Origin: Nocardioides cavernaquae
GTDB lineage: Bacteria; Actinomycetota; Actinomycetes; Propionibacteriales; Nocardioidaceae
Direction of reading: 5' to 3'
DNA: 64,000 nucleotides
Assembly (NCBI RefSeq): GCF_003600895.1
Contig: NZ_QYRP01000002.1
Location: 1,798,001 to 1,862,000, forward strand
Shown piece after piece: positions 43,327 through 52,116 of this stretch. The notes below the pieces were generated by a model, which was not told where the DNA came from, did not search any database, and was given only the letters and a program-made list of their open reading frames with translations. How positions within the stretch are numbered: position 1 is the first letter of the stretch; each line of letters begins with the position of its first letter. The translations under genes were made by a program, and so were the position numbers.

Positions 43327-44160
43327 GTGTCGGACCAGTACGACGAAGCGCCTGACGAGATCGTCGAGCCCTCGATCGACGAGACCCCTTCTGGCGACGT
43401 CGAAGCCGCCGGCGAGGAGCACGCGGAGGCCCTCGAAGAGGCAGCCGACGAGGTTGCCGTCGACGAGGCTGCCGAGGAGATCGAGGCCGCCGACGTCCTG
43501 GACGACGACGCGTCGGTCGATGACGCTCCGCTGGACCCGCTCGAGGAGTTCCGCAAGGCCCTGTGGGCCAAGCCCGGTGACTGGTACGTCATCCACACCT
43601 ACTCCGGCATGGAGAACCGTGTGAAGGCGAACCTCGAGAACCGCATCATCTCCCTCAACATGGAGGACTACATCCACGAGATCGTGGTCCCCATCGAAGA
43701 GGTTGCCGAGATCAAGAACGGCCAGCGCAAGCTGGTCAAGCGCACCGTCCTCCCCGGCTACGTCCTGGTCCGCATGGACCTCACCGACGAGTCGTGGGCC
43801 GCGGTCCGCCACACCCCGTCGGTGACCGGCTTCGTCGGCCACAGCCACCAGCCGGTGCCGCTGAGCATGACCGAGGTCGAGGACATGCTGGCTCCCGCCG
43901 TCGTGGCCGCGGCCGAGGCCGAGGCTGCTGCTTCCGGCACGCCGGCCCCCGCGGGCTCCACCCCGGCCGCGCGCAAGCCGGTCGAGGTCGCCGACTTCGA
44001 CGTGACCGACTCGGTCATGGTCGTCGACGGCCCGTTCGCAACGCTCCACGCGACGATCACCGAGATCAACGCTGAGTCGCAGAGGGTCAAGGCCCTCGTC
44101 GAGATCTTCGGCCGGGAAACCCCGGTCGAGCTGAGCTTCAACCAGATCCAGAAGGTCTGA
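43327..44160 (+). CDS. nusG: Transcription termination/antitermination factor NusG
   Basis: About 277 aa. A highly acidic N-terminal extension of about 75 residues (repeats of EE, DE and AA) is typical of actinobacteria. The NGN domain follows, with [20 protein letters not shown] and [11 protein letters not shown], then a Pro/Ala-rich insert and a KOW domain ([28 protein letters not shown]). It binds RNA polymerase and links transcription with Rho and the ribosome. GTG at 43327 follows GGAG at seven bases; the upstream ATG at 43312 has no ribosome-binding site. Confidence 0.94.
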   Translation: MSDQYDEAPDEIVEPSIDETPSGDVEAAGEEHAEALEEAADEVAVDEAAEEIEAADVLDDDASVDDAPLDPLEEFRKALWAKPGDWYVIHTYSGMENRVKANLENRIISLNMEDYIHEIVVPIEEVAEIKNGQRKLVKRTVLPGYVLVRMDLTDESWAAVRHTPSVTGFVGHSHQPVPLSMTEVEDMLAPAVVAAAEAEAAASGTPAPAGSTPAARKPVEVADFDVTDSVMVVDGPFATLHATITEINAESQRVKALVEIFGRETPVELSFNQIQKV

Positions 44161-44286
44161 TCCTCAGGGATCTGGCACCAAAGACCTGGTTGAGCGCCGG
44201 TTCGCGAAGCACTGCGAGTCCGGCACACCGCAAGTGGCAGAGGCGTGAGGCGCCTCGACAGGACCACGAGACAGAGAGAAGAGACA

Positions 44287-44715
44287 ATGCCTCCCAAGAA
44301 GAAGATCGCCGCGCTCGTCAAGGTGCAGCTGCAGGCTGGCGCCGCGACCCCGGCCCCGCCCGTCGGCACGGCCCTCGGCCCGCACGGCGTCAACATCATG
44401 GACTTCTGCAAGGCGTACAACGCCCAGACCGAAGCCATGCGTGGAAACGTGATCCCCGTTGAGATCACGATCTACGAGGACCGCTCCTTCACCTTCATCA
44501 CGAAGACGCCGCCGGCGGCTGAGCTGATCAAGAAGGCCGCTGGCCTGAAGAAGGGCTCGGGCGTCCCGCACAAGGAGAAGGTCGGCAAGCTGACCAAGGA
44601 CCAGGTGCGCGAGATCGCGACGACGAAGCTCCCCGACCTGAACGCGAACGACATCGACGCCGCCATGAAGATCGTGGAAGGCACTGCCCGCTCGATGGGC
44701 ATCACCACCGACTGA
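44287..44715 (+). CDS. rplK: 50S ribosomal protein L11
   Basis: A 142-residue 23S-rRNA-binding protein of the GTPase-associated centre. [19 protein letters not shown], then [15 protein letters not shown] and the C-terminal rRNA-binding part [20 protein letters not shown] are all present. It should bind the L10/L7-L12 stalk base and is the target site of thiostrepton-type antibiotics. ATG at 44287; it forms an operon with rplA, 64 bases downstream. Confidence 0.97.
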   Translation: MPPKKKIAALVKVQLQAGAATPAPPVGTALGPHGVNIMDFCKAYNAQTEAMRGNVIPVEITIYEDRSFTFITKTPPAAELIKKAAGLKKGSGVPHKEKVGKLTKDQVREIATTKLPDLNANDIDAAMKIVEGTARSMGITTD

Positions 44716-44779
44716 ACCCCTGTGGGAGGGCCGCGCTGGCCCGCTGACCACATCTCCTCTTAGAAACGAAGGAACAATC

Positions 44780-45493
44780 ATGCAGCGCAGCAAGACCTAC
44801 CGCGCAGCGGCCGAGGCGTTCGACAAGAACGAGATCTTCGCCCCGCTCGCCGCGATCAAGATCGCCAAGACCGCGTCCAAGAAGAAGTTCGACGAGACCG
44901 TCGACGTCGTCATGCGCCTCGGTGTCGACCCGCGCAAGGCCGACCAGCTGGTCCGTGGCACCGTCTCCCTGCCGCACGGCACGGGCAAGACCGTCCGCGT
45001 CCTCGTGTTCGCCGTGGGCGAGAAGGCTGACGAGGCCCGCGCGGCCGGCGCCGACCTGGTCGGTGGCGACGAGCTCATCGAGAAGGTGGCCGGCGGCTGG
45101 ACCGACTTCGACGCCGCAGTCGCCACCCCCGACATGATGGGCAAGGTGGGCCGCGTGGCCCGCGTGCTCGGCCCCCGTGGCCTCATGCCGAACCCGAAGA
45201 CCGGCACCGTGACGCCGGACGTGGCCAAGGCCGTGTCCGACATCAAGGGCGGCAAGATCGAGTTCCGCGTGGACCGTCACGCGAACCTGCACTTCATCAT
45301 CGGCAAGGCCTCCTTCTCGGAGGCTCAGCTGGCGGAGAACTACGCCGCCGCGCTGGAGGAGGTGCTTCGTCTGAAGCCCGCCTCGTCGAAGGGTCGCTAC
45401 ATCAAGAAGATCACCGTCTCGACGACCATGGGCCCCGGCGTCCAGGTCGACCCGAACCGCACCAAGAACGTCGCGGCCGAGGACGAGGCCTGA
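44780..45493 (+). CDS. rplA: 50S ribosomal protein L1
   Basis: A 237-residue protein of the L1 stalk that moves deacylated tRNA out of the ribosome. Signatures are [20 protein letters not shown], then [17 protein letters not shown] and [20 protein letters not shown]. In other bacteria it represses its own operon by binding the mRNA; no clear mimic was examined here. Its TGA stop is the first triplet of the 45-bp dispersed repeat, and a 14-bp hairpin terminator follows. Confidence 0.97.
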   Translation: MQRSKTYRAAAEAFDKNEIFAPLAAIKIAKTASKKKFDETVDVVMRLGVDPRKADQLVRGTVSLPHGTGKTVRVLVFAVGEKADEARAAGADLVGGDELIEKVAGGWTDFDAAVATPDMMGKVGRVARVLGPRGLMPNPKTGTVTPDVAKAVSDIKGGKIEFRVDRHANLHFIIGKASFSEAQLAENYAAALEEVLRLKPASSKGRYIKKITVSTTMGPGVQVDPNRTKNVAAEDEA

Positions 45494-45535
45494 TTGAGCC
45501 GAGCGTCCGGCGAGCTTGCTCGACGTGACCGAGGC
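45491..45535. repeat. 45-bp dispersed repeat, copy B
   Basis: Begins with the rplA stop codon (TGATTGAGCC) and matches 29445-29489 at 44 of 45 positions. Here the inner part CGAGCTTGCTCG is a perfect 5-bp stem. GATTGAG is repeated directly at both ends of the element (45492-45498 and again just after 45535). Confidence 0.85.
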
Positions 45536-45610
45536 GATTGAGGGCCGCAGCGCGTCAGCGCTGCCGATCTGATTTTCAGCTGAACCTGAGATCTCCCTGT
45601 GAGATCGTCC

Positions 45611-45643
45611 GGAGGCCACACCCGCACGTCGGGTGTGGCCTCC
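45611..45643 (+). terminator. Terminator after rplKA
   Basis: GGAGGCCACACCCG (45611-45624) and CGGGTGTGGCCTCC (45630-45643) are perfect 14-base inverted repeats with a five-base loop, followed by GTCATGTTTGA. It closes the rplK-rplA transcript. Confidence 0.82.
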
Positions 45644-45663
45644 GTCATGTTTGACTACGCCCC

Positions 45664-46497
45664 ATGTCCACGCCTGTGACCTCCTCCACTTCCCGCCGCC
45701 TGCTGATCGTCCTCGCCGCGCTCGGCGTCCTCGCGGCCATGGTCCTCGCCGTCGTGCTGGGGAAGTCCGCCACTCCGGACAAGGCGGGCGGCGCCCGCAT
45801 CGAAGGCGGCTTCCGCGAGCTCCGGGCCGACGAGTTCGCCGACGCGATCGTCCAGGCGCGTGAGGAAGCAGGCTCGTGGAAGTTCCTCCAGGTGGAGACG
45901 ATCGATGGGAAGAGCAAGGCTGTCTGGGAGGGCGTCACCGTCTGGAACGGCGACGACGACCTCGCCATGACGTACAAGCCCCAAGGAGCCGAGGGCGAGT
46001 TCCGTCTGGCCAGTGGTGCCTGGTACTGGAACGATCCGGCCTCCCGGGCCAAGCCGTGGATCAAGCTGGTTCCCGATGGCAGCGGGCCGTGGATCGCAGC
46101 GCTCGATCGGCTGGCAGACCCCGCGCGTGACGCGGAGATCTTCGCGTCGCCGAAGGACTTCCGGGTCGTGGGCGCGGAGAACATCGGGTCCTCGGAAGCC
46201 GTGCACTACCGGATCACTGTCGACCTGGAGCAGGTGCTGGACGCACAGGGTGTGCCCCTGCCGGGCGAGGCCGGGCAGCAGCAGGTCTACGACGTCTGGC
46301 TCGACGCGGAGGATCGCATCGTGAAGATCGTGGAGCCCTCGAGCCTCGGCGCCACCAGCCTCACCCGCATCCGCACGTTCTTCGGCTACGGCGACGACTA
46401 CGAGATCCCGGTTCCGCCGGCCGACCAGGTCAAGCCCGGAAAGTTCGGCCCGAGCCCGTCCGCCAAGGCGGAGCCGAGCGCATCGCCCGCCAACTGA
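45664..46497 (+). CDS. Membrane-anchored LppX/LprG-like protein
   Basis: A 277-residue protein with one N-terminal membrane helix (LLIVLAALGVLAAMVLAVVL) and no lipobox cysteine, so it is anchored by the helix. The extracytoplasmic part alternates strands and charged loops (GSWKFLQVETIDGKSKAVW, then EAVHYRITVDLEQVLD and QVYDVWLDAEDRIVKI), as in the LppX/LprAFG half-barrel family that carries lipids in mycobacteria. The C-terminus is Pro/Ser/Ala-rich. It starts with ATG near 45664 and stands between two hairpins. The lipid role is inferred from fold resemblance only. Confidence 0.65.
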   Translation: MSTPVTSSTSRRLLIVLAALGVLAAMVLAVVLGKSATPDKAGGARIEGGFRELRADEFADAIVQAREEAGSWKFLQVETIDGKSKAVWEGVTVWNGDDDLAMTYKPQGAEGEFRLASGAWYWNDPASRAKPWIKLVPDGSGPWIAALDRLADPARDAEIFASPKDFRVVGAENIGSSEAVHYRITVDLEQVLDAQGVPLPGEAGQQQVYDVWLDAEDRIVKIVEPSSLGATSLTRIRTFFGYGDDYEIPVPPADQVKPGKFGPSPSAKAEPSASPAN

Positions 46498-46522
46498 ACC
46501 GGACCTGTCCGCAGTGACGCCA

Positions 46523-46558
46523 GAGGTACGCCGCGCCCCGCCGGGGGCGGCGTACCTC
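46523..46558 (+). terminator. Hairpin after the LprG-like gene
   Basis: GAGGTACGCCGC (46523-46534) and GCGGCGTACCTC (46547-46558) form a perfect 12-bp stem extended by CCCC/GGGG. It lies 25 bases after the stop codon and just ahead of the rplJ promoter. The GGTACGCCGC arm recurs between rpoB and rpoC. Confidence 0.72.
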
Positions 46559-46565
46559 GGCCGAT

Positions 46566-46594
46566 TTGGCGGTGTGGCTCACCGCCCGTAGAGT
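46566..46594 (+). promoter_or_regulatory. rplJL promoter
   Basis: TTGGCG (46566-46571), 17 bases, TAGAGT (46589-46594): a good housekeeping promoter. Transcription would start near 46601, leaving a leader of about 190 bases before rplJ. Confidence 0.65.
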
Positions 46595-46600
46595 TCTCCG

Positions 46601-46787
46601 AAGAAACCAGAGACCGCCGGTTGTCGCGCTGCCCAGCAGCTCGGCCGAAGGTTCCGCGAAGCGGATGGCCTGCGCAGGTGTCAGAGCAAGGATCTTCCGG
46701 ATCCACCAACGCCCTGCGCTCCTGCGCCAGGGCGTTTTTTCGTGGGCCGGGCGACGGTCTCACCAGACGTAGTCCGGAAGGAGACCC
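46601..46787 (+). promoter_or_regulatory. L10 leader of rplJL with internal attenuator
   Basis: The leader contains the conserved actinobacterial L10-leader segments ACCAGAGACCGCCGG, GGCCGAAGGTTCCGCGAAGC and TGCGCAGGTGTC. It ends with a real intrinsic terminator: AACGCCCTG (46708-46716) pairs with CAGGGCGTT (46728-46736), followed by T residues to 46740. L10 or the L10-L12 complex binding to the leader should control read-through into rplJ. The T-run is the clearest in the window. Confidence 0.82.
46708..46740 (+). terminator. Intrinsic attenuator in the L10 leader
   Basis: Nine-base-pair stem with an 11-base loop, then six T residues. It lies 47 bases before the rplJ start codon, so it regulates rplJL rather than ending an upstream gene. 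Confidence 0.82.
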
Positions 46788-47462
46788 ATGGCGCGGCCAG
46801 ACAAGGCAGCCGCTGTTGCAGAGGTCGTTGACACGTTCAACGCATCTGCCGGCGCCGTCCTGACCGAGTACCGCGGGCTCACCGTGAAGCAGCTGCAGGA
46901 ACTGCGGCGCTCACTCGGCGAGAACGCTGATTACGCCGTGGTCAAGAACACGCTGGCCCTCATCGCCGCCAAGGAGGCGGGCATTGAGGGTCTCGACGAC
47001 CTGCTGACCGGTCCGACCGCAATCGCCTTCATCAGTGGCGACGTGGTCGAGGCGGCCAAGGGTCTGCGTGACTTTGCCAAGGCGAACCCCGCCCTTGTTA
47101 TCAAGGGTGGCGTCCTCGACGGCGCGCTCCTCTCCGCGGCAGAGGTGGCCAAGCTGGCCGACCTCGAGTCGCGCGAGGTGCTCCTGGGCAAGATGGCCGG
47201 CGCAATGCTGGCGTCGCTGTCCCAGGCCGTCTACCTGCTCAACGCCCCGCTCTCGCAGGCTGCCCGGCTCGCCGGCGCCCTGCAGGCCGCGGCGGAGCAG
47301 GACCCCTCGATCCTCGCAGGTGGTGCCGGTACGCCGGCCGCCGCTGAGGAAGCACCGGCTGCCGACGAGGCTGCCCCCGCTGACGAGACCACCGAGGCTC
47401 CGGCCGACGAGGCTCCCGCCACGGAGGCGACCGACGCGGTTGCCGAGCCCACCGACGCCTGA
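46788..47462 (+). CDS. rplJ: 50S ribosomal protein L10
   Basis: A 224-residue stalk protein that carries L7/L12 dimers. The N-terminal rRNA-binding domain ([20 protein letters not shown], then [18 protein letters not shown] and [18 protein letters not shown]) is standard. The C-terminal 45 residues are an acidic Ala/Pro/Glu/Thr tail longer than in most bacteria. GGAAGGAG precedes the ATG. With rplL it forms the stalk operon, controlled by the leader attenuator. Confidence 0.96.
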   Translation: MARPDKAAAVAEVVDTFNASAGAVLTEYRGLTVKQLQELRRSLGENADYAVVKNTLALIAAKEAGIEGLDDLLTGPTAIAFISGDVVEAAKGLRDFAKANPALVIKGGVLDGALLSAAEVAKLADLESREVLLGKMAGAMLASLSQAVYLLNAPLSQAARLAGALQAAAEQDPSILAGGAGTPAAAEEAPAADEAAPADETTEAPADEAPATEATDAVAEPTDA

Positions 47463-47542
47463 TCCAGGCCGACGTACACACCACCTGAAACCCGGCCCTC
47501 CGCCAGACCAGCGGATGGCCACATACGGAAGGAACCGCCACC

Positions 47543-47929
47543 ATGGCGAAGCTCACCACCGACGAGCTCCTCGACGCGTTCAAGGAGATGACCCTCATCG
47601 AGCTCTCTGAGTTCGTGAAGCAGTTCGAGGAGACCTTCGGCGTCACCGCCGCCGCTCCCGTTGCTGTTGCCGCTGCTGCGGGCGCTGGCGCCCCGGCCGC
47701 CGAGGCTGCCGAGGAGAAGGACTCCTTCGACGTCATCCTCGAGGCCGCTGGCGACAAGAAGATCAACGTCATCAAGGAGGTGCGCGCGATCACGAACCTC
47801 GGTCTCAAGGAGGCCAAGGACCTGGTCGAGGCGGCCCCCAAGGCCATCCTCGAGGGCGCTGACAAGGCTGCCGCCGAGAAGGCCAAGGAAGCCCTCGAGG
47901 GCGCCGGCGCCACCGTCACCCTCAAGTGA
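47543..47929 (+). CDS. rplL: 50S ribosomal protein L7/L12
   Basis: A 128-residue stalk protein that recruits translation GTPases. The N-terminal dimer domain ([20 protein letters not shown]) is joined by an Ala-rich hinge to the factor-binding domain ([19 protein letters not shown], then [17 protein letters not shown]). It follows rplJ by 80 bases and ends with a UUCG-capped terminator. Confidence 0.97.
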   Translation: MAKLTTDELLDAFKEMTLIELSEFVKQFEETFGVTAAAPVAVAAAAGAGAPAAEAAEEKDSFDVILEAAGDKKINVIKEVRAITNLGLKEAKDLVEAAPKAILEGADKAAAEKAKEALEGAGATVTLK

Positions 47930-47953
47930 CGCTCTGACACCACGTCTTCACGC

Positions 47954-47989
47954 CAACGGGGCGATCACCTTCGGGTGGTCGCCCCGTTG
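47954..47989 (+). terminator. Terminator after rplL with TTCG tetraloop
   Basis: A 16-bp stem (47954-47969 with 47974-47989, one wobble) is closed by the very stable TTCG tetraloop. It separates the ribosomal operon from the mce operon. Confidence 0.85.
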
Positions 47990-48240
47990 TCCATTTCCTG
48001 CCACCGCCGTCCCGGAGGGCAGCTCGTGGCAAGGACCTGGTGTTGGGCACAATGTGGCGGGTGTGGTGTGTGGTGACTGACCATTGCCAATGACCGCTCC
48101 GTGGACTGATAGTTGCACTGGACGTGACGGGGGCCACGAAAAGCCGTAACTTTGCGGCGTCCGTCACGTTGTGTGCTCCGTAGGCGGATCGAGCCACCGT
48201 CACGGTGATCGAGGACGCGAGTACGAAAAGGGAGTCCCTC
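47990..48240 (+). promoter_or_regulatory. mce operon promoter and structured leader
   Basis: No gene is seen in this 250-base region. TTGCCA (48084-48089), 18 bases, GATAGT (48108-48113) is a promoter candidate. Downstream are a 9-bp hairpin ACGTGACGG/CCGTCACGT (48122-48130 with 48161-48169), with an inner GCCG/CGGC helix, and the palindrome CACCGTCACGGTG (48195-48207). AAGGGAG precedes the mceG start. The palindrome is an operator candidate. Confidence 0.5.
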
Positions 48241-49209
48241 ATGGGTGTTGAGATCAAGATCGAGCATCTCACCAAGTCGTTCGGCAAGCAGCTGATCTGG
48301 AACGACGTGACGCTGACGATGCCCGCCGGCGAGATCTGCGTGATGCTCGGCCCGTCCGGCACCGGCAAGTCCGTCATGCTGAAGACCCTCATCGGTCTGC
48401 TGAAGCCTGACCGGGGCTCGGTCATCATCGAGGGCACCGACATCGCCAACTGCTCGGAGAAGGACCTCTACGAGATCCGCAAGCTCTTCGGCGTGCTGTT
48501 CCAGGACGGCGCCATGTTCGGCTCGATGAACCTCTTCGACAACGTGGCCTTCCCGCTTCGTGAGCACACCAAGAAGTCGGAGTCCGAGATCAAGCGGATC
48601 GTGCTCGAGAAGATGGACCTCGTCGGTCTCATCGGCGCCGAGTACAAGCTCCCCGGCGAGATCTCCGGCGGTATGCGCAAGCGTGCCGGCCTGGCGCGTG
48701 CGCTGGTCCTCGACCCCGAGATCCTGCTCATCGACGAGCCTGACTCCGGTCTCGACCCGGTCCGCACCTCGTTCATCAACCAGCTCTTCGTCGACCTGAA
48801 CGCGCAGATCAACGCGACGTTCATGATCGTCACGCACGACATCCACAGTGTTCGCGTTGTTCCGGACCAGATCGGCCTGCTGTACCACAAGCACCTGGCC
48901 ATGTTCGGTCCTCGCGAGATGCTGCTCTCGTCGGACGAGCCGGTCGTGCGTCAGTTCCTGAACGCCCAGACCGTGGGTCCGATCGGCATGTCCGAGGAGA
49001 AGGACGCGACCGAGCTCGAGGCTGAGAAGGACATGGACCTCCCGCCGCTGCCGCCGATCCCGCTGCAGCTGGAGACGTCCAACGGCATCCCGCGCAAGTC
49101 GCAGCGTCCGCCGGGCGAGTGGTGCCGGCTCAACGGTGTGACGCCGCCTCCCGGTTCCTTCCGCGCTGACTCGATCCTGTCGGCGTCCGCCGCCAAGTCT
49201 TCCGACTGA
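48241..49209 (+). CDS. mceG: Mce transporter ATPase MceG (Mkl)
   Basis: A 322-residue ABC ATPase that powers lipid import by Mce complexes. Walker A is GPSGTGKSVMLKTL, the signature ISGGMRKRAGLARAL, Walker B ILLIDEPDSGLDPVRT and the switch His VTHDIHSVR. The last 75 residues form an extension rich in Pro and acidic residues, typical of MceG and unlike MlaF. ATG at 48241 follows AAGGGAG. Here the ATPase leads the mce operon, whereas in mycobacteria it is an orphan gene, located near rplL and rpoB if I recall correctly. Confidence 0.92.
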   Translation: MGVEIKIEHLTKSFGKQLIWNDVTLTMPAGEICVMLGPSGTGKSVMLKTLIGLLKPDRGSVIIEGTDIANCSEKDLYEIRKLFGVLFQDGAMFGSMNLFDNVAFPLREHTKKSESEIKRIVLEKMDLVGLIGAEYKLPGEISGGMRKRAGLARALVLDPEILLIDEPDSGLDPVRTSFINQLFVDLNAQINATFMIVTHDIHSVRVVPDQIGLLYHKHLAMFGPREMLLSSDEPVVRQFLNAQTVGPIGMSEEKDATELEAEKDMDLPPLPPIPLQLETSNGIPRKSQRPPGEWCRLNGVTPPPGSFRADSILSASAAKSSD

Positions 49210-49220
49210 CCCGGGTTGCC

Positions 49221-50006
49221 GTGGCAGCGATCACCGCTTCCAGGGCTCTCGCGCCAATTGGCACGGCGGGCAAGCTCTTCGCGTTTGCCCTCGACGTGGC
49301 ACGAGGGCTATTCCGCCGGCCCTTCCAGACTCGGGAGTTCCTCCAGCAAGCTTGGTTCATCGCTTCGGTGACCATCGTTCCGACCGCCCTGGTCGCGATC
49401 CCGTTCGGTGCGGTGATCGCGCTCCAGGTCGGTGGACTGATCGAGCAGTTCGGCGCTCAGTCCTTCACCGGCTCGGCAGCTGTCCTCGCGGTCGTCCGTG
49501 AGGCAGGGCCGATCGCCACGTCGCTCCTGATCGCGGGTGCCGGTGGTTCGGCGATCGCGGCCGACCTCGGCGCGCGCAAGATCCGTGAAGAGCTCGACGC
49601 GATGATGGTTCTCGGCATCGATCCGATCCAGCGTCTCGTGGTGCCGCGCGTGCTGGCATGCATGCTGGTGGCCGTCTTCCTCAACGGCCTGGTGAGCGTT
49701 GTCGGCGTCGCCGGAGGCTATGTCTTCAACGTCCTCCTCCAGGACGGCACACCGGGCTCCTACCTCGCCAGCTTCACCGCCCTCGCCCAGCTCCCAGACC
49801 TGTGGCAGGGCATGGCCAAGGCGCTCGTGTTCGGTCTGATCGCGGCCATCGTGGCCTGCTACATGGGCATGAACGCCGGCGGCGGCCCGAAGGGCGTCGG
49901 TGACGCGGTCAACATCTCCGTCGTCGTGACCTTCATGCTCCTGTTCCTCGTCAACTTCGTGATGAGCGCGCTCTACATCCAGCTCGTCCCACCGAAGACA
50001 GGGTGA
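49221..50006 (+). CDS. Mce permease YrbE-A
   Basis: A 261-residue MlaE-family permease with about five helices. The coupling-helix region ARKIREELDAMMVLGIDPIQ is the conserved EExDA/MGI-type motif that contacts the ATPase. It begins with GTG at 49221, eleven bases after mceG. With YrbE-B it should form the membrane channel of the Mce lipid importer. Confidence 0.9.
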   Translation: MAAITASRALAPIGTAGKLFAFALDVARGLFRRPFQTREFLQQAWFIASVTIVPTALVAIPFGAVIALQVGGLIEQFGAQSFTGSAAVLAVVREAGPIATSLLIAGAGGSAIAADLGARKIREELDAMMVLGIDPIQRLVVPRVLACMLVAVFLNGLVSVVGVAGGYVFNVLLQDGTPGSYLASFTALAQLPDLWQGMAKALVFGLIAAIVACYMGMNAGGGPKGVGDAVNISVVVTFMLLFLVNFVMSALYIQLVPPKTG

Positions 50007-50010
50007 TGTG

Positions 50011-50835
50011 ATGGCCCTGCGAGAGATCGGGCAGCGTCCCGGCCGTTTCCTCGACCACCTCGGCAGCGAGCTGGCGTTCTACCTGCGCGCCCTCTCCTGG
50101 GTGCCGCGGACCATCAAGCACTACCCGCGCGAGATCCTGCGGCTGCTCGCCGAGGTCACCCTCGGCACCGGTGCCCTTGCCGTCATCGGCGGCACCGTGG
50201 GCGTCATCGTCTCGATGTGCTTCTTCACCGGCACCGAGGTGGGTCTCCAGGGCTACGCCGCGCTGAACCAGCTCGGCACGGCGCCGCTGACCGGCTTCGT
50301 CTCGGCGTACTTCAACACCCGCGAGATCGCGCCGCTGGTCGCGGGCATCGCGCTGGCCGCCACCGTCGGCTGCGGTTTCACCGCGCAGCTGGGCGCCATG
50401 CGCATCTCGGAGGAGGTCGACGCGCTCGAGGTCATGGCGATCCCGTCGCTACCGTTCCTCGTCACGACGCGCATCATCGCCGGCCTGATCGCCATCGTCC
50501 CGCTCTACATCGTCGGCCTCATGTCGTCGTACTTCGCGACCCGGCTCACGGTCACCCAGGGATACGGCCAGAGCGCCGGCACCTACGACCACTACTTCCA
50601 CGCCTTCCTGCCGCCGGGTGACGTGCTCTGGTCCTTCGGCAAGGTCCTGGTCTTCGCGGTGGTGGTGATCCTGATCCACTGCTACCACGGCTACACCGCC
50701 AGCGGAGGTCCGGCCGGCGTCGGCGTCGCGGTCGGCAAGGCCGTCCGCACCTCGATCGTGGCGATCAACGTCATCGACCTCCTGCTGTCGATGTCGATCT
50801 GGGGCACCACCACCACCGTCAGATTGGCAGGCTGA
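50011..50835 (+). CDS. Mce permease YrbE-B
   Basis: A 274-residue MlaE-family permease, partner of YrbE-A. The family motif reads AMRISEEVDALEVMAIPSLP, and the end YHGYTASGGPAGVGVAVGKA is conserved in YrbEB proteins. ATG at 50011 was chosen over the GTG at 50008. A four-base gap separates it from the preceding stop, and mceA follows three bases after its own stop. Confidence 0.9.
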   Translation: MALREIGQRPGRFLDHLGSELAFYLRALSWVPRTIKHYPREILRLLAEVTLGTGALAVIGGTVGVIVSMCFFTGTEVGLQGYAALNQLGTAPLTGFVSAYFNTREIAPLVAGIALAATVGCGFTAQLGAMRISEEVDALEVMAIPSLPFLVTTRIIAGLIAIVPLYIVGLMSSYFATRLTVTQGYGQSAGTYDHYFHAFLPPGDVLWSFGKVLVFAVVVILIHCYHGYTASGGPAGVGVAVGKAVRTSIVAINVIDLLLSMSIWGTTTTVRLAG

Positions 50836-50838
50836 GCG

Positions 50839-52116
50839 ATGCGGATCCTGCGCAGCCACCGGCTGATCGGGCTGATGTTCCTCGTGATGATGGGCGCGTC
50901 CCTCTGGTTCACGTGGGCGATCTTCAGCAAGAAGTTCGCGGACTACGACGAGGTGACCCTGCAGACCTCCAAGATCGGCCTGCAGATGCCCGAGCGTGCG
51001 GACATCAAGTACCGCGGCGTCATCGTGGGCGAGGTGCTCGACTTCGCGCCCACCGACGAGGGTGCCGAGATCACGCTCGGCCTCTTCCCCGACCAGGTGA
51101 AGACGATCCCTGCCGACGTCACCGGGGCGATCCTCCCGAAGACCCTCTTCGGCGAAAAGTACGTCTCGCTCGAGAGCGCGAGCGGCAGGCCGACGCCTGC
51201 CATCCGGCGCGGTGCTGTCATCGAGCGCACGGCGGTCGCGACCGAGGTCGAGCAGGTGCTCAGCGACCTGCTGCCGCTGCTCCAGACGGTTCAGCCCGAG
51301 CAGCTCAACTACTTCCTCAACGCGGTCGCGACGGCGCTCGAGGGCCGCGGCTCGAAGCTCGGCGACGGCCTGTCCAACCTCGACGCCTACCTCAAGCGGT
51401 TCAACCCGGAGGCGAAGGCGCTCGTCGAGGACCTGCGCAAGACCGCTGAGGTCTCCGACCTCTATGCCGACGTCCTGCCGGAGCTGGCCGAGGTGCTCCG
51501 CAACACGGTCACGACCGGCAAGACCATCGAGGATCGTGAGGCGCAGTTGCAGAAGCTGTTTGCCGAGACCGCGGCGTTCTCCAAGACGGCAGAGAGCTTC
51601 CTTGCCGCCAACGAGAAGAACCTGATCCGGCTCGGTGAGGTGACGTCGGCCCAGATGAGGCTGTTCGCGCGCTACGCACCGGAGTACCCCTGCCTGCTCG
51701 GCGGCATCGCGGGTGTCGTGCCGAAGATCGACCAGACCTTCCGGGGGCACATCCTGCACATCAACCTCGAGCTGCTCCCGAACCAGCCGCGCGGTTACAC
51801 GGTGGACGACATGCCGTTCAACGGCGCGGTCGAGCCGCCGTACTGCGGCACCCTGCCGAACCCGCCCCACACCCAGTCGAACCCGCTCCCCACCCCGCCG
51901 AACTTCAACGACGGCATCGAGAAGCCGACCGGAAAGGGCACGCGTCGCGCCCCGGCCGGCGGCGTCGACGGCGCGTACGTCGGCACGGAGGCCGAGGCGA
52001 ACATGCTCCGCGCCCTGCTCGGCCCGGTCTTCGGCCTGCCGACGGAGGACGTCTCGGACCTCTCGGTGCTGATGGTCGCCCCGATGGCGCGTGGCGCGGA
52101 GGTGAGCGTCCGATGA
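50839..52116 (+). CDS. mceA: Mce family protein A
   Basis: A 425-residue substrate-binding protein. An N-terminal membrane helix (LIGLMFLVMMGASLWFTWAI) is followed by the MCE/MlaD domain at about residues 35-120 (DIKYRGVIVGEVLDFAPTDE, LFGEKYVSL) and a long helical region of about 200 residues. The last 90 residues are Pro/Gly-rich with two cysteines. MceA to MceF are expected to build a six-protein tunnel for lipids across the envelope. Its stop overlaps the mceB start by four bases. Confidence 0.92.
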   Translation: MRILRSHRLIGLMFLVMMGASLWFTWAIFSKKFADYDEVTLQTSKIGLQMPERADIKYRGVIVGEVLDFAPTDEGAEITLGLFPDQVKTIPADVTGAILPKTLFGEKYVSLESASGRPTPAIRRGAVIERTAVATEVEQVLSDLLPLLQTVQPEQLNYFLNAVATALEGRGSKLGDGLSNLDAYLKRFNPEAKALVEDLRKTAEVSDLYADVLPELAEVLRNTVTTGKTIEDREAQLQKLFAETAAFSKTAESFLAANEKNLIRLGEVTSAQMRLFARYAPEYPCLLGGIAGVVPKIDQTFRGHILHINLELLPNQPRGYTVDDMPFNGAVEPPYCGTLPNPPHTQSNPLPTPPNFNDGIEKPTGKGTRRAPAGGVDGAYVGTEAEANMLRALLGPVFGLPTEDVSDLSVLMVAPMARGAEVSVR

